A DNA stretch of 64,000 nt from Hyphomicrobiales bacterium (GCA_025351165.1 JANXWK010000005.1:62001-126000); one strand, 5' to 3'; shown: positions 37,988-50,167, counted from the stretch's first letter. Program-made: numbers and translations. Notes: generated from the letters alone by a model not told the origin.

Positions 37988-38631
37988 ACTATCAAAGCAT
38001 GTGTGGCAAACCCTGCTCCATAATTATTCGATGAACTCATCTGGGTAAAAAAATCTTCTGAAAGGTTTTTTGATTTAGCTGTGTCGATTTGAGGTGGCTT
38101 CTTCATCGTAACCATGCACGAAGCGGGCGCACCAGATAAAGTCACTGGGTTAATGTCAGCAAAACTGAAATCAACATAGTAGGTTGAATCATAAACCTCA
38201 AACGTAACTGTTTTACCCGAAACAGGGACTTTAAGGGGTAGAAAAAAATGCAGGGTCAATTTTTTATTGCTGAACTCAAGCCATTGATCTTTAGGGTCAG
38301 TAAATTCAAATTTCTTGCCAGCAGATTTTCCAGAGCTGAAATATCCAAACTCGCTTAAAGATTCAACGTTGGTTTTAGCCAGCTCTGCTAAGTCCTCTCT
38401 GGTATATTTACCGTCTTTTTTGCTATCCAGCCCCTGTACAGCAAAAATTGAAAAATTTTCATCAAATGTCCAATGATGACGTATGCCTGTCAAATTTGCA
38501 GATGCATCATAAATCAACTCAGATTGAGCCTGGATAAAAACATGCGGATGTGCATTGGCCGATGTTGAAAAACACAAGCATATTAGTACAGCTTTTAAAA
38601 AGTTTAATATTGGTTTTTTTAAAAAATACAT
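37978..38631 (-). CDS. DUF1007 periplasmic protein, ZevA-like
   Basis: With ATG 38631 the 217-residue protein has a clear signal peptide (1-27, ending STSANA) followed directly by HPHVFIQAQSELIYD, the DUF1007 opening whose His residues are proposed metal ligands. A longer frame runs back to 38751, but those 40 residues would hide the signal peptide. It is likely the metal-binding partner of the NicO-type permease. Confidence 0.82.
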   Translation of the reverse strand: MYFLKKPILNFLKAVLICLCFSTSANAHPHVFIQAQSELIYDASANLTGIRHHWTFDENFSIFAVQGLDSKKDGKYTREDLAELAKTNVESLSEFGYFSSGKSAGKKFEFTDPKDQWLEFSNKKLTLHFFLPLKVPVSGKTVTFEVYDSTYYVDFSFADINPVTLSGAPASCMVTMKKPPQIDTAKSKNLSEDFFTQMSSSNNYGAGFATHALIVCP

Positions 38632-38967
38632 TATGGCTTGCACTCGGTTGAAAGTTAAAATCCAGTATTTTAATACCATTATTTTAATGTGATAACTATG
38701 GCAAGGTGCAGCCTTATTATGCAAATAATGCATTGAATAAAATTTAAACATCTATTTTGCGGGCTTGATTTCAGTTTCTTTATAAAATCAATTAAAAAAA
38801 CGCATTAAAAACTTTAAAAGCGTCATTATACCACTTGGCAAAACCAGGTGCTTCATGCAATTGATGCACGCATGATAGGACAGTAAAGTTGACCCTTTTT
38901 GATAGTAAGATTTAAAGTTTTACGTATATCAGCTAAAAAGACTAAACGAGCGGTGTGGGAGAAAAGC
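38632..38967. other. Divergent intergenic region between the ZevA-like gene and gltB
   Basis: This AT-rich stretch has no gene. It contains a 7-bp hairpin CACTTGG-caaaa-CCAGGTG (38832-38850, one G-T pair) in the likely gltB leader. In-frame TTG 38899 belongs to a possible longer gltB form that I did not adopt. Confidence 0.5.
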
Positions 38968-41900
38968 ATGCAGGGAATAAAAAAAGAAAATAAAAAAGGA
39001 AATGGCGCAGGTTTAATGGCGTTGTCACCCAAAGTAAAACGCGCCAGCAAACATGCCTCCAGCACTCTGGAACTGGCCCGCCTGCATGTGCCTGTGCCTG
39101 GAATGCCAGAAGCGCAAGGGCTTTATAACCCTCAAAATGAAAAAGATTCCTGCGGCGTTGGCTTTGTGGTGGATATGAAAAACCGCAAGACCCATGCAAT
39201 TGTTGAACAGGGCTTGTTGATCTTGAAAAATCTTGATCATCGCGGTGCTGTAGGGGCAGATCCCAAGCTTGGCGATGGCTGTGGCATTCTCGTGCAGATC
39301 CCCCATGAGTTCTTCAAAGCTGAACTCAGCTTGCAGGGTATACAGCTTGATGGGCCAGGTTCTTACGCCATAGGACATATTTTTATGCCACGCGATGAGA
39401 ATGGTCTGCGTGAATCTGCTAAGATTATCGAAAAAGCAGTGACGGACGAAGGACTTGTCTTTTTAGGCTGGCGCGATGTACCAGTCGATAATTCTGATTT
39501 GGGTGAAACTGTAAAAGATGTTGAGCCTGTCCACAAACAGCTTATTATTGGTCGCCCTGCCAATATTACCGATGAAGAGGCGTTTGAACGCAGGTTGCTG
39601 GTTGTACGTAAGGTCATCTCTAACGCTATTTATATAAAGCGCGACCCTAAAATGCTTGGCTATTATGTGGTGAGCCTGTCATGCCGCACCATTGTTTACA
39701 AAGGCATGATCCTTGTCAGTCAGCTTGGCAATTATTTCCGTGATTTGCTGGATCCACGCTTTGTGAGCGCAATTGCCCTCGTGCATCAGCGTTTTGCCAC
39801 CAACACATTCCCTGCCTGGCAACTGGCACATCCTTATCGCATGGTGGCGCATAATGGAGAGATCAACACATTGCGCGGCAATGTAAACTGGATGGCAGCG
39901 CGTCAGGCAACTGTTGATTCTGAACTCTTTGGCAATGATATTTCGAAACTCTGGCCTATTTCCTACGAAGGGCAGTCAGATACGGCCTGCTTTGATAATG
40001 CGCTCGAATTTTTGGTTCGGGGCGGTTATTCTCTTGCCCATGCCGTAATGATGCTGATCCCAGAGGCCTGGGCTGGCAATCCGTTAATGAGCGAAGAACG
40101 CCGCGCCTTTTATGAATACCACGCCGCCCTCATGGAGCCATGGGATGGGCCAGCCAATATTGCCTTTAGTGATGGCAAGCAGATTGGTGCAACGCTTGAT
40201 CGCAATGGTCTTCGTCCAAGCCGCTATTTTGTCACAAAAGATGATTTGGTGGTTATGGCCTCTGAAATGGGCGTGTTGCCAATTCCAGAAGCTGATATAG
40301 TCCAGAAATGGCGTTTGCAACCTGGTAAAATGCTCCTTATTGATCTCGAACAAGGGCGCATCATTGAAGATGCGGAAATCAAAAAATCCCTATCTGAGGC
40401 CAATCCCTATCGTGAATGGTTGAGCCGCACACAGATTGTGCTGGAAGATTTGAAGCCGGTGGCGGCAAGGGCTTCCCGCACAGATGTGACCTTGCTTGAT
40501 AGGCAGCAGGCATTTGGCTATACACAGGAGGATCTGAAACTGCTGCTGTCGCCAATGGCGGTTACAGGCCAAGAGGCTGTTGGCTCCATGGGGACAGACA
40601 CGCCAATTTCTGCACTCTCAAGTAAATCCAAGCTGCTTTACACATATTTCAAGCAGAATTTTGCACAGGTCACCAATCCACCAATTGATCCAATTCGGGA
40701 AGAATTGGTGATGAGCCTGGTATCATTCATCGGGCCGCGTCCTAATATATTTGACCTTGAGGGTAATTCTCGCCGCAAACGTCTGGAAGTGCGTCAACCC
40801 ATTCTAACCAATGAGGATTTGGAAAAAATCCGCTGCATTGGGCAGATTGAAGACAGGTTTGATACGAAAACGCTTGATATCACCTATCCTTCTGAAAAAG
40901 CCGATAGCGGCATGGAAGATGCGCTGGTGCGTTTATGCGAGCGGGCTGAATCAGCTGTTGCTGGCGGTTACAACATTATTATCCTCTCGGATCGCATGGT
41001 GGGATCTGACCGCATTCCAATACCTGCGCTTTTGGCAACAGCCGCCGTACATCATCATCTTATCCGAAAAGGTCTGCGCACGGCTGTTGGGTTGGTTGTG
41101 GAAACTGGAGAAGCGCGTGAAATCCACCATTTTGCGTGCCTTGCTGGCTACGGAGCAGAGGCAGTAAACCCATATCTAGCGTTTGAAACCATGCTTTCCA
41201 TGCAGGCAGACATGGAATTTCCTGAAGGCGTTGAGCAAAAGGAAGTCGTCAAACGGTATATTAAATCAATTGGCAAAGGCTTGTTGAAAGTCATGTCCAA
41301 AATGGGCATTTCAACTTATCAATCCTATTGCGGGGCACAGATTTTTGATGCTGTGGGCTTGTCATCTGAATTTGTTGAGCGTTATTTTTTCGGAACTGCC
41401 ACAATGATTGAGGGCGTTGGCCTCAAAGAAGTGGCGCGTGAGACTGTGTGGCGTCATACAGACGCTTTTGGTAATGCCCCAATCTATCGTAAAATGCTCG
41501 ATGTAGGAGGCGATTATGCCTATCGCATCAGAGGTGAAGCCCATAGCTGGTCGCCTGAATCGGTCTCGCTCTTGCAACATGCGGTTCGTGGCAATTCTCA
41601 GGATAAATACCGTGCCTTTGCCAAATTGCTCAACGAGCAGGAAGAGCAGCTTCTTACCATCCGTGGACTGTTCCGCATCAAGACAGCCAGTGAGGATGGT
41701 CGTACACCTGTGCCGTTATCCAGCGTTGAACCAGCGTCAGAGATCGTTAAACGCTTTGCAACAGGCGCAATGTCCTATGGCTCAATCTCGCGTGAAGCGC
41801 ATACAACTTTAGCAATTGCCATGAACCGTATTGGGGCAAAATCCAACACAGGTGAGGGCGGCGAAGAGAGTGACCGCTTTACACCCCTCGCAAACGGCGA

Positions 41901-43740
41901 TTCCATGCGATCCGCTATCAAGCAGGTTGCCTCAGGCCGTTTTGGTGTGACAGCAGAATATCTTGTTAATTCTGATATGATCCAGATCAAAATGGCGCAG
42001 GGTGCAAAACCAGGCGAAGGCGGGCAGTTGCCTGGCCACAAGGTGGATGCTGTTATTGCCAAGGTGCGCCACTCAACACAGGGCGTTGGCTTGATTTCGC
42101 CACCGCCTCACCATGATATTTATTCCATTGAGGATTTGGCTCAGCTCATCTATGATCTTAAAAACGTCAATCCACGGGCAGATTTGTCGGTCAAGCTTGT
42201 GTCAGAGGTCGGTGTTGGCACTGTTGCAGCTGGCGTTACCAAAGCGCGGGCTGACCATCTCACAATTTCTGGTTACGAGGGCGGCACGGGGGCAAGCCCA
42301 CTCACATCCATCAAGCATACAGGCAGCCCATGGGAAATTGGCCTGGCTGAAACACACCAGACTTTGGTGCTCAATCGCCTGCGCTCACGCGTTGCCGTGC
42401 AGGTTGATGGGGGGTTGCGCACAGGGCGCGATATTGTGATTGGGGCCCTTTTGGGCGCTGATGAGTTTGGGCTGGCAACGGCTCCATTGGTGGCAGCTGG
42501 CTGCATTATGATGCGAAAATGCCATTTGAACACCTGCCCTGTTGGGGTTGCAACACAGGATCCTGTCTTGCGTAAGCGTTTTGTAGGTCAACCAGAGCAT
42601 GTGATTAACTACTTCTTCTTTGTAGCTGAAGAAGTGCGTGAATTAATGGCTGAAATGGGCTTTACCAAAATTGATGAAATGGTGGGCCAGCTTCAAATGC
42701 TGGATAAATCCAAGGTTGTCGATCATTGGAAAACCAATGGTCTTGATTTTACTAAACTGTTTCATAAGCCTGAATGCCATGCGGATGATACGATTTATCA
42801 CACTCAATATCAGGATCATAATCTTGAAAATGTGCTGGATCGCACCCTCATTGCAGAGGCAACAGACGCATTGGAACATAAACAGCCCGTGCAGATAACC
42901 ACGCAAATTCGTAATTATGACCGCGCTGTAGGGGCAATGCTTTCGGGCGAAGTTGCCAAACGGTACGGCCATATGGGTTTGCGAGATGATACCATACATG
43001 TGAAATTAACAGGCACTTCAGGTCAGAGTTTTGGTGCATGGTTGGCCGCAGGTGTAACACTTGAGCTGGAAGGCGAAGCCAATGACTATGTTGGAAAGGG
43101 ATTGTCAGGTGGTAAACTGATTATTTATCCATCAAGAGACACAAAAATCATCCCTCATGAAAGCATTATTGCAGGGAATACGCTGCTTTATGGCGCAATT
43201 TCTGGCGAAGCCTATATTAGCGGCGTAGTGGGTGAACGCTTTGCCGTGAGAAATTCAGGTGCGGTTGCCGTTGTTGAGGGCACGGGCGATCATTGCTGCG
43301 AATATATGACAGGCGGCGTGGTGGTGGTTATCGGACAAACCGGACGTAATTTTGCAGCTGGCATGTCGGGCGGCATTGCTTATGTGTTGGATGAGGATAA
43401 CAGCTTTGCCTCACGTTGTAATCTGGCAATGGTTGATCTTGAACCTGTACAGGCCGAAGAAGACCTGATGCTGCAACTGCATAATCGAGGTGGTGATTTA
43501 GAGGGGCATGGCAAGGTGGATGTGATGGAGGATATGACGCGTTTTGATAGTGAGCGCCTGCATCAGCTTATCGCCAACCATGCGCGCTACACAAACTCAG
43601 CGCGTGCCAGACAAATTTTGGAGAACTGGGAACAGTATCAGCCGCAATTTAGAAAAGTTATGCCAGTTGAATATAAAAGGGCATTGTCAGAAAAAATGGC
43701 GCGTGAACAAGTGCAGCCAATGTTGTTGGCGGGAGAATAA
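38968..43740 (+). CDS. gltB: Glutamate synthase (NADPH) large subunit
   Basis: GltB makes two glutamates from glutamine and 2-oxoglutarate with reducing power from GltD. From ATG 38968 (GGGAG at 38957-38961) it has 1590 residues. After a propeptide of about 61 residues comes the catalytic C62 of the class II amidotransferase domain ([10 protein letters not shown]), then the central and FMN domains ([26 protein letters not shown]). A 3Fe-4S cysteine cluster ([15 protein letters not shown]) and the C-terminal beta-helix domain follow. All domains are intact. gltD follows after 2 bp. Confidence 0.96.
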   Translation: MQGIKKENKKGNGAGLMALSPKVKRASKHASSTLELARLHVPVPGMPEAQGLYNPQNEKDSCGVGFVVDMKNRKTHAIVEQGLLILKNLDHRGAVGADPKLGDGCGILVQIPHEFFKAELSLQGIQLDGPGSYAIGHIFMPRDENGLRESAKIIEKAVTDEGLVFLGWRDVPVDNSDLGETVKDVEPVHKQLIIGRPANITDEEAFERRLLVVRKVISNAIYIKRDPKMLGYYVVSLSCRTIVYKGMILVSQLGNYFRDLLDPRFVSAIALVHQRFATNTFPAWQLAHPYRMVAHNGEINTLRGNVNWMAARQATVDSELFGNDISKLWPISYEGQSDTACFDNALEFLVRGGYSLAHAVMMLIPEAWAGNPLMSEERRAFYEYHAALMEPWDGPANIAFSDGKQIGATLDRNGLRPSRYFVTKDDLVVMASEMGVLPIPEADIVQKWRLQPGKMLLIDLEQGRIIEDAEIKKSLSEANPYREWLSRTQIVLEDLKPVAARASRTDVTLLDRQQAFGYTQEDLKLLLSPMAVTGQEAVGSMGTDTPISALSSKSKLLYTYFKQNFAQVTNPPIDPIREELVMSLVSFIGPRPNIFDLEGNSRRKRLEVRQPILTNEDLEKIRCIGQIEDRFDTKTLDITYPSEKADSGMEDALVRLCERAESAVAGGYNIIILSDRMVGSDRIPIPALLATAAVHHHLIRKGLRTAVGLVVETGEAREIHHFACLAGYGAEAVNPYLAFETMLSMQADMEFPEGVEQKEVVKRYIKSIGKGLLKVMSKMGISTYQSYCGAQIFDAVGLSSEFVERYFFGTATMIEGVGLKEVARETVWRHTDAFGNAPIYRKMLDVGGDYAYRIRGEAHSWSPESVSLLQHAVRGNSQDKYRAFAKLLNEQEEQLLTIRGLFRIKTASEDGRTPVPLSSVEPASEIVKRFATGAMSYGSISREAHTTLAIAMNRIGAKSNTGEGGEESDRFTPLANGDSMRSAIKQVASGRFGVTAEYLVNSDMIQIKMAQGAKPGEGGQLPGHKVDAVIAKVRHSTQGVGLISPPPHHDIYSIEDLAQLIYDLKNVNPRADLSVKLVSEVGVGTVAAGVTKARADHLTISGYEGGTGASPLTSIKHTGSPWEIGLAETHQTLVLNRLRSRVAVQVDGGLRTGRDIVIGALLGADEFGLATAPLVAAGCIMMRKCHLNTCPVGVATQDPVLRKRFVGQPEHVINYFFFVAEEVRELMAEMGFTKIDEMVGQLQMLDKSKVVDHWKTNGLDFTKLFHKPECHADDTIYHTQYQDHNLENVLDRTLIAEATDALEHKQPVQITTQIRNYDRAVGAMLSGEVAKRYGHMGLRDDTIHVKLTGTSGQSFGAWLAAGVTLELEGEANDYVGKGLSGGKLIIYPSRDTKIIPHESIIAGNTLLYGAISGEAYISGVVGERFAVRNSGAVAVVEGTGDHCCEYMTGGVVVVIGQTGRNFAAGMSGGIAYVLDEDNSFASRCNLAMVDLEPVQAEEDLMLQLHNRGGDLEGHGKVDVMEDMTRFDSERLHQLIANHARYTNSARARQILENWEQYQPQFRKVMPVEYKRALSEKMAREQVQPMLLAGE

Positions 43741-43742
43741 TC

Positions 43743-45161
43743 ATGGGTAAAGTAACTGGTTTTCTTGAAATTGACCGTCGTGATCGCCGCTATGCTCCAG
43801 CGTCTGATCGCATTCGTCATTACAAGGAATTTATGATTCCATTGAGCGAAGAGGCCGTTAAAGATCAAGCCGCACGCTGCATGGATTGTGGCATTCCTTT
43901 TTGTCATAATGGCTGCCCAGTCAACAATCAAATTCCTGACTGGAATGACCTGATTTACAATTCGGACTGGGAGGAGGCCTCGCGCAATCTTCATTCAACA
44001 AATAACTTTCCAGAATTTACGGGTCGCATTTGCCCTGCGCCCTGCGAAGCTGCCTGCACATTGAATTTACAGGATACGCCTGTCACCATCAAATCAATTG
44101 AATGCGCTATTGTTGACAGAGCCTGGAAAGAGGGCTGGGTAAAACCTGAAATATCAACCCATAAAACAGGCAAGAAAATAGCCATTATTGGGTCCGGCCC
44201 CGCTGGTTTGGCGTGTGCCCAGCAACTGGCGCGCGCTGGTCACGATGTGCACGTATTTGAAAAAAATGCAAAGCCAGGTGGTTTGCTGCGCTATGGCATT
44301 CCTGATTTCAAAATGGAAAAAATCCACATAGACCGTCGCATGGCACAAATGCAGGCTGAGGGAGTAACCTTCAAACCCAATACAAATATTGGGGTGGATA
44401 TAAGTGGTGAAGAGTTATCAAATTCATTTGATGCGATCGTATTGGCGGGCGGGGCTGAAAAGCCGCGTGATTTGACAATAGCAGGACGTGATTTATCGGG
44501 TGTACATTTTGCGATGGATTTTTTACCACAGCAAAACCGCCGCAACAGCTATGAGCAGATCACAACGAACGAGCCTATACTGGCAGGCGGTAAGCATGTT
44601 GTTGTCATTGGTGGTGGTGACACGGGTTCAGACTGCATAGGCACATCTGTTCGTCAGGGCGCACTCTCTGTTACGCAGATTGAGATTATGGCACAGCCTC
44701 CAGAAAAGGAAGCCAAGCTTACAAGCTGGCCTAACTGGCCAATGAAAATGCGCACATCATCCTCTCAAGAAGAAGGTGCCGAGCGTGATTTTGCTGTGCT
44801 GACAGAGAAATTTGAAGGCGTGGATGGCACAGTTAAAAAGCTTGACTGTATTCGTGTTGATGAAAAAATGCAGCCGATTGAGGGTAGTGAGTTTTCATTG
44901 CGTGCAGATTTAGTGCTGCTCGCAATGGGTTTTGTTGCTCCTGTTAGCGACGGCTTGCTGAACGGGCTTGGTGTGAATCTGGATGCACGGGGCAATGTGG
45001 CAGCCAATACAAAAGATTATCTGACCAGCAGGGCAAAAGTCTTTGCCGCAGGCGATATGCGCCGTGGGCAGTCATTGGTAGTCTGGGCTATTCGAGAAGG
45101 CCGACAGGCTGCACGTTCAGTTGATGAATATTTGATGGGAACAAGTGTACTGCCAAGGTAA
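43743..45161 (+). CDS. gltD: Glutamate synthase small subunit
   Basis: GltD passes electrons from NADPH through FAD and 4Fe-4S clusters to GltB. The 472 residues include two N-terminal cysteine groups ([15 protein letters not shown] near 41 and [12 protein letters not shown] near 98), the FAD-binding [19 protein letters not shown] near 148 and the NADPH site [16 protein letters not shown] near 286. The start is ATG 43743. Length is usual for the family. Confidence 0.96.
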   Translation: MGKVTGFLEIDRRDRRYAPASDRIRHYKEFMIPLSEEAVKDQAARCMDCGIPFCHNGCPVNNQIPDWNDLIYNSDWEEASRNLHSTNNFPEFTGRICPAPCEAACTLNLQDTPVTIKSIECAIVDRAWKEGWVKPEISTHKTGKKIAIIGSGPAGLACAQQLARAGHDVHVFEKNAKPGGLLRYGIPDFKMEKIHIDRRMAQMQAEGVTFKPNTNIGVDISGEELSNSFDAIVLAGGAEKPRDLTIAGRDLSGVHFAMDFLPQQNRRNSYEQITTNEPILAGGKHVVVIGGGDTGSDCIGTSVRQGALSVTQIEIMAQPPEKEAKLTSWPNWPMKMRTSSSQEEGAERDFAVLTEKFEGVDGTVKKLDCIRVDEKMQPIEGSEFSLRADLVLLAMGFVAPVSDGLLNGLGVNLDARGNVAANTKDYLTSRAKVFAAGDMRRGQSLVVWAIREGRQAARSVDEYLMGTSVLPR

Positions 45162-45180
45162 TATGGAAAATCTTGGCAAA

Positions 45181-45228
45181 CTGAAGTCTTGACCAATTAA
45201 AGTCTTGACCAACTGAAATCATGACCGT
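45181..45228 (+). repeat. Three-copy 16-bp tandem repeat after gltD
   Basis: Units at 45181-45196, 45197-45212 and 45213-45228 follow the pattern YTRAAGTCTTGACCAA; the third has four changes. The array lies in the gap between convergent gltD and the TPR lipoprotein gene. Confidence 0.85.
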
Positions 45229-45333
45229 GATTGATTTAAGACAAGGGATAAATCTTGCTTGAAAGCTTGTTTATTAAAGTTTTTCGTGTTGGCTGGGGTG
45301 CGCTTAATCAAATCGGTCAATAGGCTGTTTGTT

Positions 45334-46182
45334 TTACCTCATCCCACGACTACCGCGCCCAATACCTTCTTTGGCAATAGCATTGTTAGGATTAATTGAG
45401 AGCGCACGATTGTAACTTTCAGCCGCATCTTTTGCCATATTATTTCCATCTTGCGCGCGGCCCAACCACGCCCAAGCATCAGCATACTGGTTGTTAATGT
45501 TCAGCACACGGTTGAAATCCTCAATAGCAGCGGCATTTTTATTAGCCGCAACAAGGCTTTGCCCGCGTGCCATGTAAGGTGCGTCCACTTGAGGATTGCG
45601 ATCGATAGCAGAATCAAAATCAGAAATCGCCAATTGTGACTGCCCATTTTTTTGATAGACAAGTCCACGCTCATGATAGGCTTCCGCCATATCTGGGCTA
45701 ATTTGAATGGCACGTGAAATATCTGCTAATGCTGCATTTAAATCGTTTTGTTGGCGGTGTAATTTACCACGACCCAGATACGCCGGCGCATAATTTGGCC
45801 CCACTTCAATGGCGCGGTTATAATCAGCAAGTGCCGCTTCATCACGCCGCTGTGCACGGTGAGCTGTAGCGCGGTTTGAATAGGCAGAAGCCAGATTAGG
45901 ATTAAGCTGTGTCGCTTTGGTAAAATCTGCGATTGCATCCTGATAACGCTGAATGCCTGCATAAGCACTGCCTCTCGTGTTATAATCATCTGCGCTGTTG
46001 GGATTGCGCTGAATAACCTCCGTTAAAGAGGAAATATTAGCTTGAGCTGCCACTAGCTGTGTGGCATCAGGCCCTGATGCAGGCGTGGTATTACCAAGTC
46101 CACCAAGAGAATCGCATCCAGAAAGCGCACAAGTTGCAGCGACTATCAGGCTGAATTTTACTGTTGAGAACATGAATTTCAT
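45334..46182 (-). CDS. TPR-repeat lipoprotein
   Basis: The 282 residues begin with a lipoprotein signal whose lipobox is LSGC (C23), then about six tetratricopeptide repeats (for example DDYNTRGSAYAGIQRYQDAI and AYLGRGKLHRQQNDLNAAL). Such proteins are protein-protein scaffolds at the outer membrane or periplasm; this one resembles NlpI-type lipoproteins only in layout. The start ATG 46182 has GGAAGAG just upstream. TPR genes next to rpsU and purEK are common in Hyphomicrobiales. Confidence 0.87.
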   Translation of the reverse strand: MKFMFSTVKFSLIVAATCALSGCDSLGGLGNTTPASGPDATQLVAAQANISSLTEVIQRNPNSADDYNTRGSAYAGIQRYQDAIADFTKATQLNPNLASAYSNRATAHRAQRRDEAALADYNRAIEVGPNYAPAYLGRGKLHRQQNDLNAALADISRAIQISPDMAEAYHERGLVYQKNGQSQLAISDFDSAIDRNPQVDAPYMARGQSLVAANKNAAAIEDFNRVLNINNQYADAWAWLGRAQDGNNMAKDAAESYNRALSINPNNAIAKEGIGRGSRGMR

Positions 46183-46314
46183 AAGACTCTTCCTAATGCC
46201 ACAAGCCTGCTCATTGATACTTTTAAGCGGAACCCTGAATTATTGCTAATATTTAGTTATATTATCAATACTAAAGCATTGATAATTTTTTAGCATTTAA
46301 ATTACGTTAAAATA

Positions 46315-46344
46315 CAAAAACGCCCGCGTTCATTAACACGGGCG
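46315..46344 (-). terminator. Intrinsic terminator of rpsU
   Basis: A 10-bp GC-rich stem (46321-46330 with 46335-46344, one G-T pair) with a 4-nt loop is followed on the minus strand by a T-run. It lies 26 bp after the rpsU stop. Confidence 0.92.
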
Positions 46345-46369
46345 ATAAATTTATTGATATACTAAAAAC

Positions 46370-46615
46370 TTAAGCTGCACGCGGAGGGCGTACTGGTTTT
46401 GGTGTTGGCGGCAGAAGGCCCTCTCTCTGCAAGCGCTTGCGGGCTAGCTTGCGGGCGCGACGCACGGCTTCTGCCTTTTCACGGGCTCTTTTTTCGGATG
46501 GTTTCTCGTAATGACCACGTAATTTCATCTCACGGAAAATGCCTTCACGCTGCATCTTCTTTTTCAATGCGCGAAGCGCCTGATCTACGTTATTGTCGCG
46601 AACGAGTACCTGCAC
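46370..46615 (-). CDS. rpsU: 30S ribosomal protein S21
   Basis: S21 is a small basic 30S protein that promotes base pairing of the anti-Shine-Dalgarno sequence during initiation. The 81 residues open with [22 protein letters not shown] and contain [15 protein letters not shown], the S21 signature. A basic Pro-rich tail makes it longer than the 71-residue E. coli protein, as usual in alphaproteobacteria. Confidence 0.96.
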   Translation of the reverse strand: MQVLVRDNNVDQALRALKKKMQREGIFREMKLRGHYEKPSEKRAREKAEAVRRARKLARKRLQREGLLPPTPKPVRPPRAA

Positions 46616-46754
46616 GTAGTATTCCTATTCGGTTGGGCCAAACAGCCATATTAAATCAAAGTACATCTTTGTACAATTCCAAGCTTGCTCATTATCAAAA
46701 CTGAATGATCTTGTCTATTGCAATAGTTGATTTTTTCATCATTAAGACGAAAAT

Positions 46755-47825
46755 TCATTTCACAAATGTCACATGGCCCATCTTACGGCCTTTCACTGCA
46801 TGTTTCTTTCCATAAATATGCAGATAAGCATCCGGCATAGCCACCAGCTCTGGTAAACGATGCATATCTTCGCCCAATAGATTATTCATTTCAATTATAC
46901 CCCTAGCCCGGGTAGAGCCTAGCGGCAGCCCCATAACACACCGTAAGTGCTGTTCAAACTGTGATGTTTTGGCGCCTTCAATTGTCCAATGACCTGAATT
47001 GTGCACACGCGGCGCAATTTCGTTCATTACAAGCCGCTCATTTTTGCCCTCATTCACCACAAACATCTCAACAGCCATAACGCCTACGTAATCAAGGGCC
47101 TCAATGATTTTTAGTGCAGCGGCCTGAGCCTTGGTTGCAGTGTCTGAGGCAATGCATGCAGGTACAGTGGTGCGAAATAAAATGTGGTCTCGGTGATCAT
47201 TCTCGCACACATCATAGGTTGTGGTTTCACCATCGCGATTTCTTGCCACAATCACAGAAATTTCACGCTGGAACTTAATAAACCCCTCAAGAATTGCAGG
47301 CTGTTCTCCAATGGAGGCAAATGCCGATGATGCCTCACTTTTTGAAAGGATTTTAGCTTGGCCCTTGCCATCATAGCCCATACGACGTGTTTTAAGGATG
47401 GACGGTGTACCTATTGTCTCAAGTGCTTTTTGAAGATCTGACACAGTACTTATTTGAGCAAAAGGAGCTGTTTCAAGCTCCAGACCCGCCATAAAGGTTT
47501 TTTCAACCATGCGATCCTGTGTTATTGCCAATGCTTTTGCACAGGGATACACATGCATACTGTGCAAATGTTCGAGTGTTGCTGTTGGCACATTCTCAAA
47601 TTCAAATGTCACAACATCAACTTTGCTAGCAAATAACTGGAGTGACTGTATGTCAGAATATTCCGCAACTATATGACTGGCGCTAACATCAAAGGCTGGA
47701 CTGTCCGTTTCAGGGCAAAAGATATGTGTCTTGATACCAAGGTTCGCAGCAGCCAAACTCAGCATGCGCGCCAGTTGTCCCCCACCTAAAATGCCAAGAG
47801 TTTGATTATAAAATACATTATTCAT
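46755..47825 (-). CDS. purK: 5-(carboxyamino)imidazole ribonucleotide synthase
   Basis: PurK carboxylates AIR to N5-CAIR with ATP and bicarbonate in purine synthesis. With ATG 47825 the 356 residues start [22 protein letters not shown], the normal opening, followed by an ATP-grasp domain ([15 protein letters not shown] near 145, [12 protein letters not shown] near 187, [17 protein letters not shown] near 266). A longer frame to 47897 only reads through the purE end. The start overlaps the purE stop by 8 bp. Confidence 0.95.
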   Translation of the reverse strand: MNNVFYNQTLGILGGGQLARMLSLAAANLGIKTHIFCPETDSPAFDVSASHIVAEYSDIQSLQLFASKVDVVTFEFENVPTATLEHLHSMHVYPCAKALAITQDRMVEKTFMAGLELETAPFAQISTVSDLQKALETIGTPSILKTRRMGYDGKGQAKILSKSEASSAFASIGEQPAILEGFIKFQREISVIVARNRDGETTTYDVCENDHRDHILFRTTVPACIASDTATKAQAAALKIIEALDYVGVMAVEMFVVNEGKNERLVMNEIAPRVHNSGHWTIEGAKTSQFEQHLRCVMGLPLGSTRARGIIEMNNLLGEDMHRLPELVAMPDAYLHIYGKKHAVKGRKMGHVTFVK

Positions 47826-48327
47826 CTTTTGGAAACTCGGCAACAGATGAGGTTTGTTTTGCGCGCCAGCTTTCAAGGCGCTGGGCAAGAGGCTCATCGT
47901 TAAGCGAAAGAACGGCAGCAGTCAGCAGAGCCGCATTTATAGCACCAGCCTTGCCGATTGCCAGAGTGCCAACAGGAATACCACCTGGCATCTGTACGAT
48001 GGACAAAAGACTGTCTTTACCAGAAAGCGCCTTTGACTCAACAGGTACGCCAAAAACGGGCAGGGGAGTGAGGGCCGCTGCCATACCAGGCAAATGTGCT
48101 GCGCCACCAGCACCTGCAATAATAATTTTAAAACCAGACGCTTTGGCAGTCGATGCAAACTCATAAAGGCGCTGAGGTGTGCGATGGGCAGAAATAATAC
48201 GCGCCTCGTAGCCAATTTCCAGTGCATCCAGTGTATCAGCCGTATGTTTCATGGTTGACCAGTCTGACTGGCTACCCATGATGATTGCAACAGGCGTGAC
48301 GGAATGAATTTGGCTGATGACAATCAT
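47818..48327 (-). CDS. purE: 5-(carboxyamino)imidazole ribonucleotide mutase
   Basis: PurE converts N5-CAIR to CAIR. The 169 residues show the class I motifs [10 protein letters not shown] near 17 (phosphate binding), SAHRTP near 45 (catalytic His) and [15 protein letters not shown] near 70. The start ATG 48327 adds about ten residues before the fold; an internal start at M17 is too far in. The promoter-proximal gene of purEK. Confidence 0.95.
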   Translation of the reverse strand: MIVISQIHSVTPVAIIMGSQSDWSTMKHTADTLDALEIGYEARIISAHRTPQRLYEFASTAKASGFKIIIAGAGGAAHLPGMAAALTPLPVFGVPVESKALSGKDSLLSIVQMPGGIPVGTLAIGKAGAINAALLTAAVLSLNDEPLAQRLESWRAKQTSSVAEFPKDE

Positions 48328-48832
48328 GGGGCCCTACAGGCGAAAATTGTTAAAGTTATGAACAAGAGCCATTTTGTTAGCTTATTACAGGTTTAATTCA
48401 ATCAAAAAATACATCACCGTACCTTCTTAATCAAAGTCATCTTTATTGTTTTGTTCACTGTCAGCCGTGCTGCGTTAAACTTTTCTATTGCCATCAATTT
48501 TTGTCTGGATCTGACTTTTATGTTCATCAGCCATATCAGTGTCAAAAGAAAAAATTGCATTGATTTATGAGTTTCAAAGTCTTTCTGCCTGCTTCCTCAC
48601 CTTGTTTTTTAGCAAAAGCCCTTGAATCATCTGTAAATTTTCAGTGTTTAGTCATGTCCATATTGCAGCGACACTTTATCTAGAACACAGTTCTTTTATA
48701 AACCACAACATCCAACTGTAAATCCTGCGTAAATTGAAAATTTGCCACATTGAATTAAACTGTTCAGCCACGTGACAAAAAAATGCGGCAATGAATGCCG
48801 CATTTTAATATTGGTTAGATGCAGAGCATAAG
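48328..48832. other. Non-coding gap upstream of purE and downstream of the MFS gene
   Basis: Apart from the terminator at 48781-48805 I see no gene, repeat or riboswitch in these 505 bp. The purE promoter must lie in the left part. Confidence 0.5.
48781..48805 (-). terminator. Terminator hairpin downstream of the MFS gene
   Basis: A perfect 10-bp stem AAATGCGGCA (48781-48790) / TGCCGCATTT (48796-48805) with loop ATGAA ends in T-runs on both strands. It lies 28 bp past the MFS stop on the minus strand. Confidence 0.88.
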
Positions 48833-50167
48833 TTACTTGCTGCTTGTCCCAGCCATTGCCTTGCGTAAGCTTGGTCCCATCATCAGAACCAGGATGCCTG
48901 ATGCTAGCATAAAGCAACCCAATACAATGAGCGGAATTTCAAAGGTCTGGGTCATGTCTTTTATGTAGCCCACAAGGTAAGGCCCTAAAAATCCACCGAG
49001 ATTTCCTACAGAGTTGATGAGTGCAATACCGCCAGCGGCAGCGCTTCCACCCAGAATAGCTGTAGGTAATGACCAGAATGTTGGCAAAGCTGCTAGAATA
49101 CCACAGGCTGCAACACTTAGTGCAATCAATGAAATAACTGGGGTTGGTGCATAGGCTGCTCCAATAAGTCCAGCAAATCCAACTATCGCGGGTATCGCAA
49201 CATGGTATATGCGCTCACCAGTTCTGTCTGAACTACGACCCCATGGGATCATGACGATGGCCGCAAAAACATAGGGAATTGCACCAACAAAACCGACCTG
49301 CAGATTTGTCAGACCAAACTTTTTGACGATTTGCGGTAGCCACAGACCAACACCGTAAAGACCAACAATAAGTCCAAGATAGACGAGCGCTAGCAGGAGC
49401 ACACGGGAATCTGTAAAGATTGCAGCAAAATGTGTTGGACCTTTGCTTGCGCGGGTCGCCGCATCTTTTTCCATGGCGTTTACAAGCCATGCACGCTCAT
49501 CATTTTGCAACCATGTTGCATCTTTGGGTTTATCTGTCAGATAGTTCAAGGTTACAAAACCCAATATGACAGCTGGCAAACCTTCTATAATGAACAGCCA
49601 CTGCCAACCAGCTAGTCCGCCTATACCATTCATTTCAAGAAGAAGACTTGAAAGGGGTGCGCCAAATATCACACAGACCGGAATGCCGAACATGAAGCTG
49701 GCAACGATGCGAGCACGATGAACTGTGGGAAACCAGTATGTCAGGTAAAGAATGATTCCAGGAAAAAAGCCAGCTTCAGCCGCACCTAAAATAAAGCGCA
49801 GAATATAGAAGCTTGTTTCACCTTTGGTAAGGGCCATTGCGACAGATACAATGCCCCACGTTATCATTATGCGTGCAATCCATTTTCTTGCCCCAAATTT
49901 TTCAAGAAAAATATTGCTTGGAACTTCAAACAGAAAATATCCAAAAAAGAAGATACCTGCACCAAGACCAAAGGCTGTGTCTGATAGGGCAAGATCTTTT
50001 TTGAATGTAAGTGCAGCATAGCCTACGTTTACACGATCAAGATATGCGATGATATAAAGTAGAACCAGAAAAGGAACCAGTCTTTTAGTAACCTTGCTGA
50101 TTGTTTGAGCCTCTAGGCCCTGTGCGACTTGGCTCTGACCATCAGAGCCTCCTATTACATTACTCAT
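48833..50167 (-). CDS. MFS transporter, anion:cation symporter (ACS) family, TtuB-like
   Basis: This 444-residue permease has twelve predicted membrane helices and the ACS-family pattern YIIAYLDRVNVGYAALTF in helix 1, GYFLFEVPSNIFLEKFGARKWIARIM near helix 2-3 and GAAEAGFFPGIILYLTYWFP near helix 4. The ACS family moves organic anions such as tartrate, galactarate, phthalate or hydroxyphenylacetate with protons; TtuB is the tartrate member. The 15-base promoter element shared with the glycerate kinase gene supports a hydroxy-acid substrate. The substrate itself is inference. Confidence 0.88.
   Translation of the reverse strand: MSNVIGGSDGQSQVAQGLEAQTISKVTKRLVPFLVLLYIIAYLDRVNVGYAALTFKKDLALSDTAFGLGAGIFFFGYFLFEVPSNIFLEKFGARKWIARIMITWGIVSVAMALTKGETSFYILRFILGAAEAGFFPGIILYLTYWFPTVHRARIVASFMFGIPVCVIFGAPLSSLLLEMNGIGGLAGWQWLFIIEGLPAVILGFVTLNYLTDKPKDATWLQNDERAWLVNAMEKDAATRASKGPTHFAAIFTDSRVLLLALVYLGLIVGLYGVGLWLPQIVKKFGLTNLQVGFVGAIPYVFAAIVMIPWGRSSDRTGERIYHVAIPAIVGFAGLIGAAYAPTPVISLIALSVAACGILAALPTFWSLPTAILGGSAAAGGIALINSVGNLGGFLGPYLVGYIKDMTQTFEIPLIVLGCFMLASGILVLMMGPSLRKAMAGTSSK

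Noticed and set aside
48696-48917. 73-residue minus-strand frame
   Set aside because: It spans the MFS gene end and the terminator hairpin, which a real gene would not.
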